DNA of 64,000 nucleotides from Alphaproteobacteria bacterium. Its GTDB lineage: Bacteria > Pseudomonadota > Alphaproteobacteria > UBA8366. The stretch covers positions 1 to 64,000 of the forward strand of contig JANQKC010000029.1 in the NCBI GenBank assembly GCA_028281325.1. Reading direction: 5' to 3'. Shown here one piece after another: positions 63,448 to 64,000 of the stretch. The notes under the pieces are model-generated. The model was not told where the DNA came from, did no database searches, and saw only the letters and a list, made by a program, of their open reading frames with translations. The translations under genes and the position numbers were made by a program. Positions within the stretch are counted from its first letter, which is position 1. Each line of letters opens with the position of its first letter.

Positions 63448-64000
63448 GTGCGTAAACTCGCCTTCGCCCTTCCTCTTTTGGCCGCACTCCTGACCATCGG
63501 TCCCGCCCACGCGGACGAAACCTTCAAGACCATGGAAAAGGAAAAGCTCGAACAGGCCATCCGGGCGTATCTCCTCGAACATCCCGAAGTGATCATCGAA
63601 GCGCTGGAAAAATACGAGGCGCAGGAACGCAGCGCACAGGAAAAAGCGGCGGCGGCGGCGCTCATCGCGCAAAAGGACAAGCTGTTCGATCACCCGATGA
63701 CACCGATATCGGGCAACCCCAATGGCGATGTCACGGTGGTCGAGTTTTTCGACTACCAATGCGGGTTCTGCAAACGCTCGCTGAACACGGTGCTCGACGT
63801 GTTGAGGAGCGACAAGCAAGTACGGGTCGTGTGGAAGGAACTCCCGATCCTCGGTCCTGCATCGGAATTCGCGGCGCGCGCCGCGATGGCGTCGGACAAA
63901 CAGGGCAAGTACGAGGAATATCATATTGCTATCATGAGTTCCCGCGGCCGGTTGACGCCGGAAAAGGTCATGCGGCTCGCGTCCAAGGTCGGTCTCGACG
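63448..64000 (+). CDS. DsbA-family thiol-disulfide oxidoreductase (runs off the window)
   Basis: 184 codons are visible from a GTG at 63448 with GGAG about ten bases upstream. The signal peptide is residues 1-23 (ending AHA-DE). A charged helical stretch (KLEQAIRAYLLEHPEVIIEALEKY) precedes a thioredoxin fold with VTVVEFFDYQCGFCKRSL, the active-site CGFC motif. This layout (helical N-terminus then Cys-x-x-Cys) fits ScsC/Com1-like DsbA proteins, periplasmic disulfide isomerases or oxidases. The end of the gene lies beyond the window. Confidence 0.9.
   Translation, partial: MRKLAFALPLLAALLTIGPAHADETFKTMEKEKLEQAIRAYLLEHPEVIIEALEKYEAQERSAQEKAAAAALIAQKDKLFDHPMTPISGNPNGDVTVVEFFDYQCGFCKRSLNTVLDVLRSDKQVRVVWKELPILGPASEFAARAAMASDKQGKYEEYHIAIMSSRGRLTPEKVMRLASKVGLD

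Noticed and set aside
1..64000. CRISPR arrays, rRNA, complete insertion sequences
   Set aside because: Reading through the window I saw no regularly spaced repeats, no rRNA signatures and no intact transposase gene.

Overview
The window is chromosomal DNA from a GC-rich alphaproteobacterium, probably Rhodospirillales or a relative. The case for this is the gene set: an RNase E with an acidic insert in its S1 domain and a long Ala/Glu/Arg tail, GlnE, the Bcp - DUF1194 - DUF455 neighbourhood, a cysE - iscR - cysteine desulfurase string and a three-gene DctPQM TRAP transporter. It also rests on dense packing with many overlapping genes. The assignment is inference from gene content; no 16S gene is present. 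Most of the window is ordinary core genome, with one clearly foreign low-GC stretch at about 47.4-48.75 kb.

Layout. 0-9 kb: end of a GT39-type glycosyltransferase, a GAF protein, a small cytochrome c without the usual Met-ligand loop, a DHA2 MFS exporter, a TRAP operon (dctP, hairpin, dctQ, dctM) and a tandem pair of ATP-grasp ligases. 9-24 kb is accessory metabolism: an MscS channel, a collapsed luciferase-like monooxygenase pseudogene, a dienelactone hydrolase, a second DHA2 exporter, a cupin-hydratase pair, an aldehyde dehydrogenase, a GST, a cytochrome P460, an AhpD-like protein facing a TetR regulator across a perfect palindrome, and an adenylation-carrier-thioesterase synthetase. 24-27.5 kb: an excisionase-type HTH protein, a Kef-type antiporter overlapping a double universal stress protein, and tRNA-Met.

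27.5-36 kb is one long minus-strand run read from cysE down: cysE, iscR, two cysteine desulfurases, ferredoxin, tenA, a Gfo/Idh oxidoreductase, mnmA and an FAD amine oxidase. It is a sulfur-mobilising group without an Fe-S scaffold gene. 36-47.4 kb: a hydrolase, anmK, tyrS, an AsmA/YhdP-like protein, glnE, bcp, a small unknown protein and a DUF1194 protein. 47.4-48.75 kb is AT-rich: a methyltransferase and a frameshifted integrase N-terminus, abutting the 5' end of a DUF455 gene. 49.5-64 kb: prfB with a classic programmed +1 frameshift, PBP1A, an AMIN-domain amidase, rne with a long structured leader, a cyclopropane fatty acid synthase, an aminotransferase, a lipoprotein-type gamma-glutamyltransferase, an M48-TPR protease and the start of a DsbA-family protein.

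The genes combine into several themes: envelope biogenesis and turnover (PBP1A, amidase, AnmK, AsmA-like, CFA synthase, M48 protease, DsbA-like), sulfur supply from O-acetylserine to desulfurase to tRNA thiolation, nitrogen control (GlnE), and uptake or export of small molecules. The least explained parts are the ATP-grasp pair, the A-T-TE synthetase, the TetR/AhpD/P460 module and the integrase-marked island.
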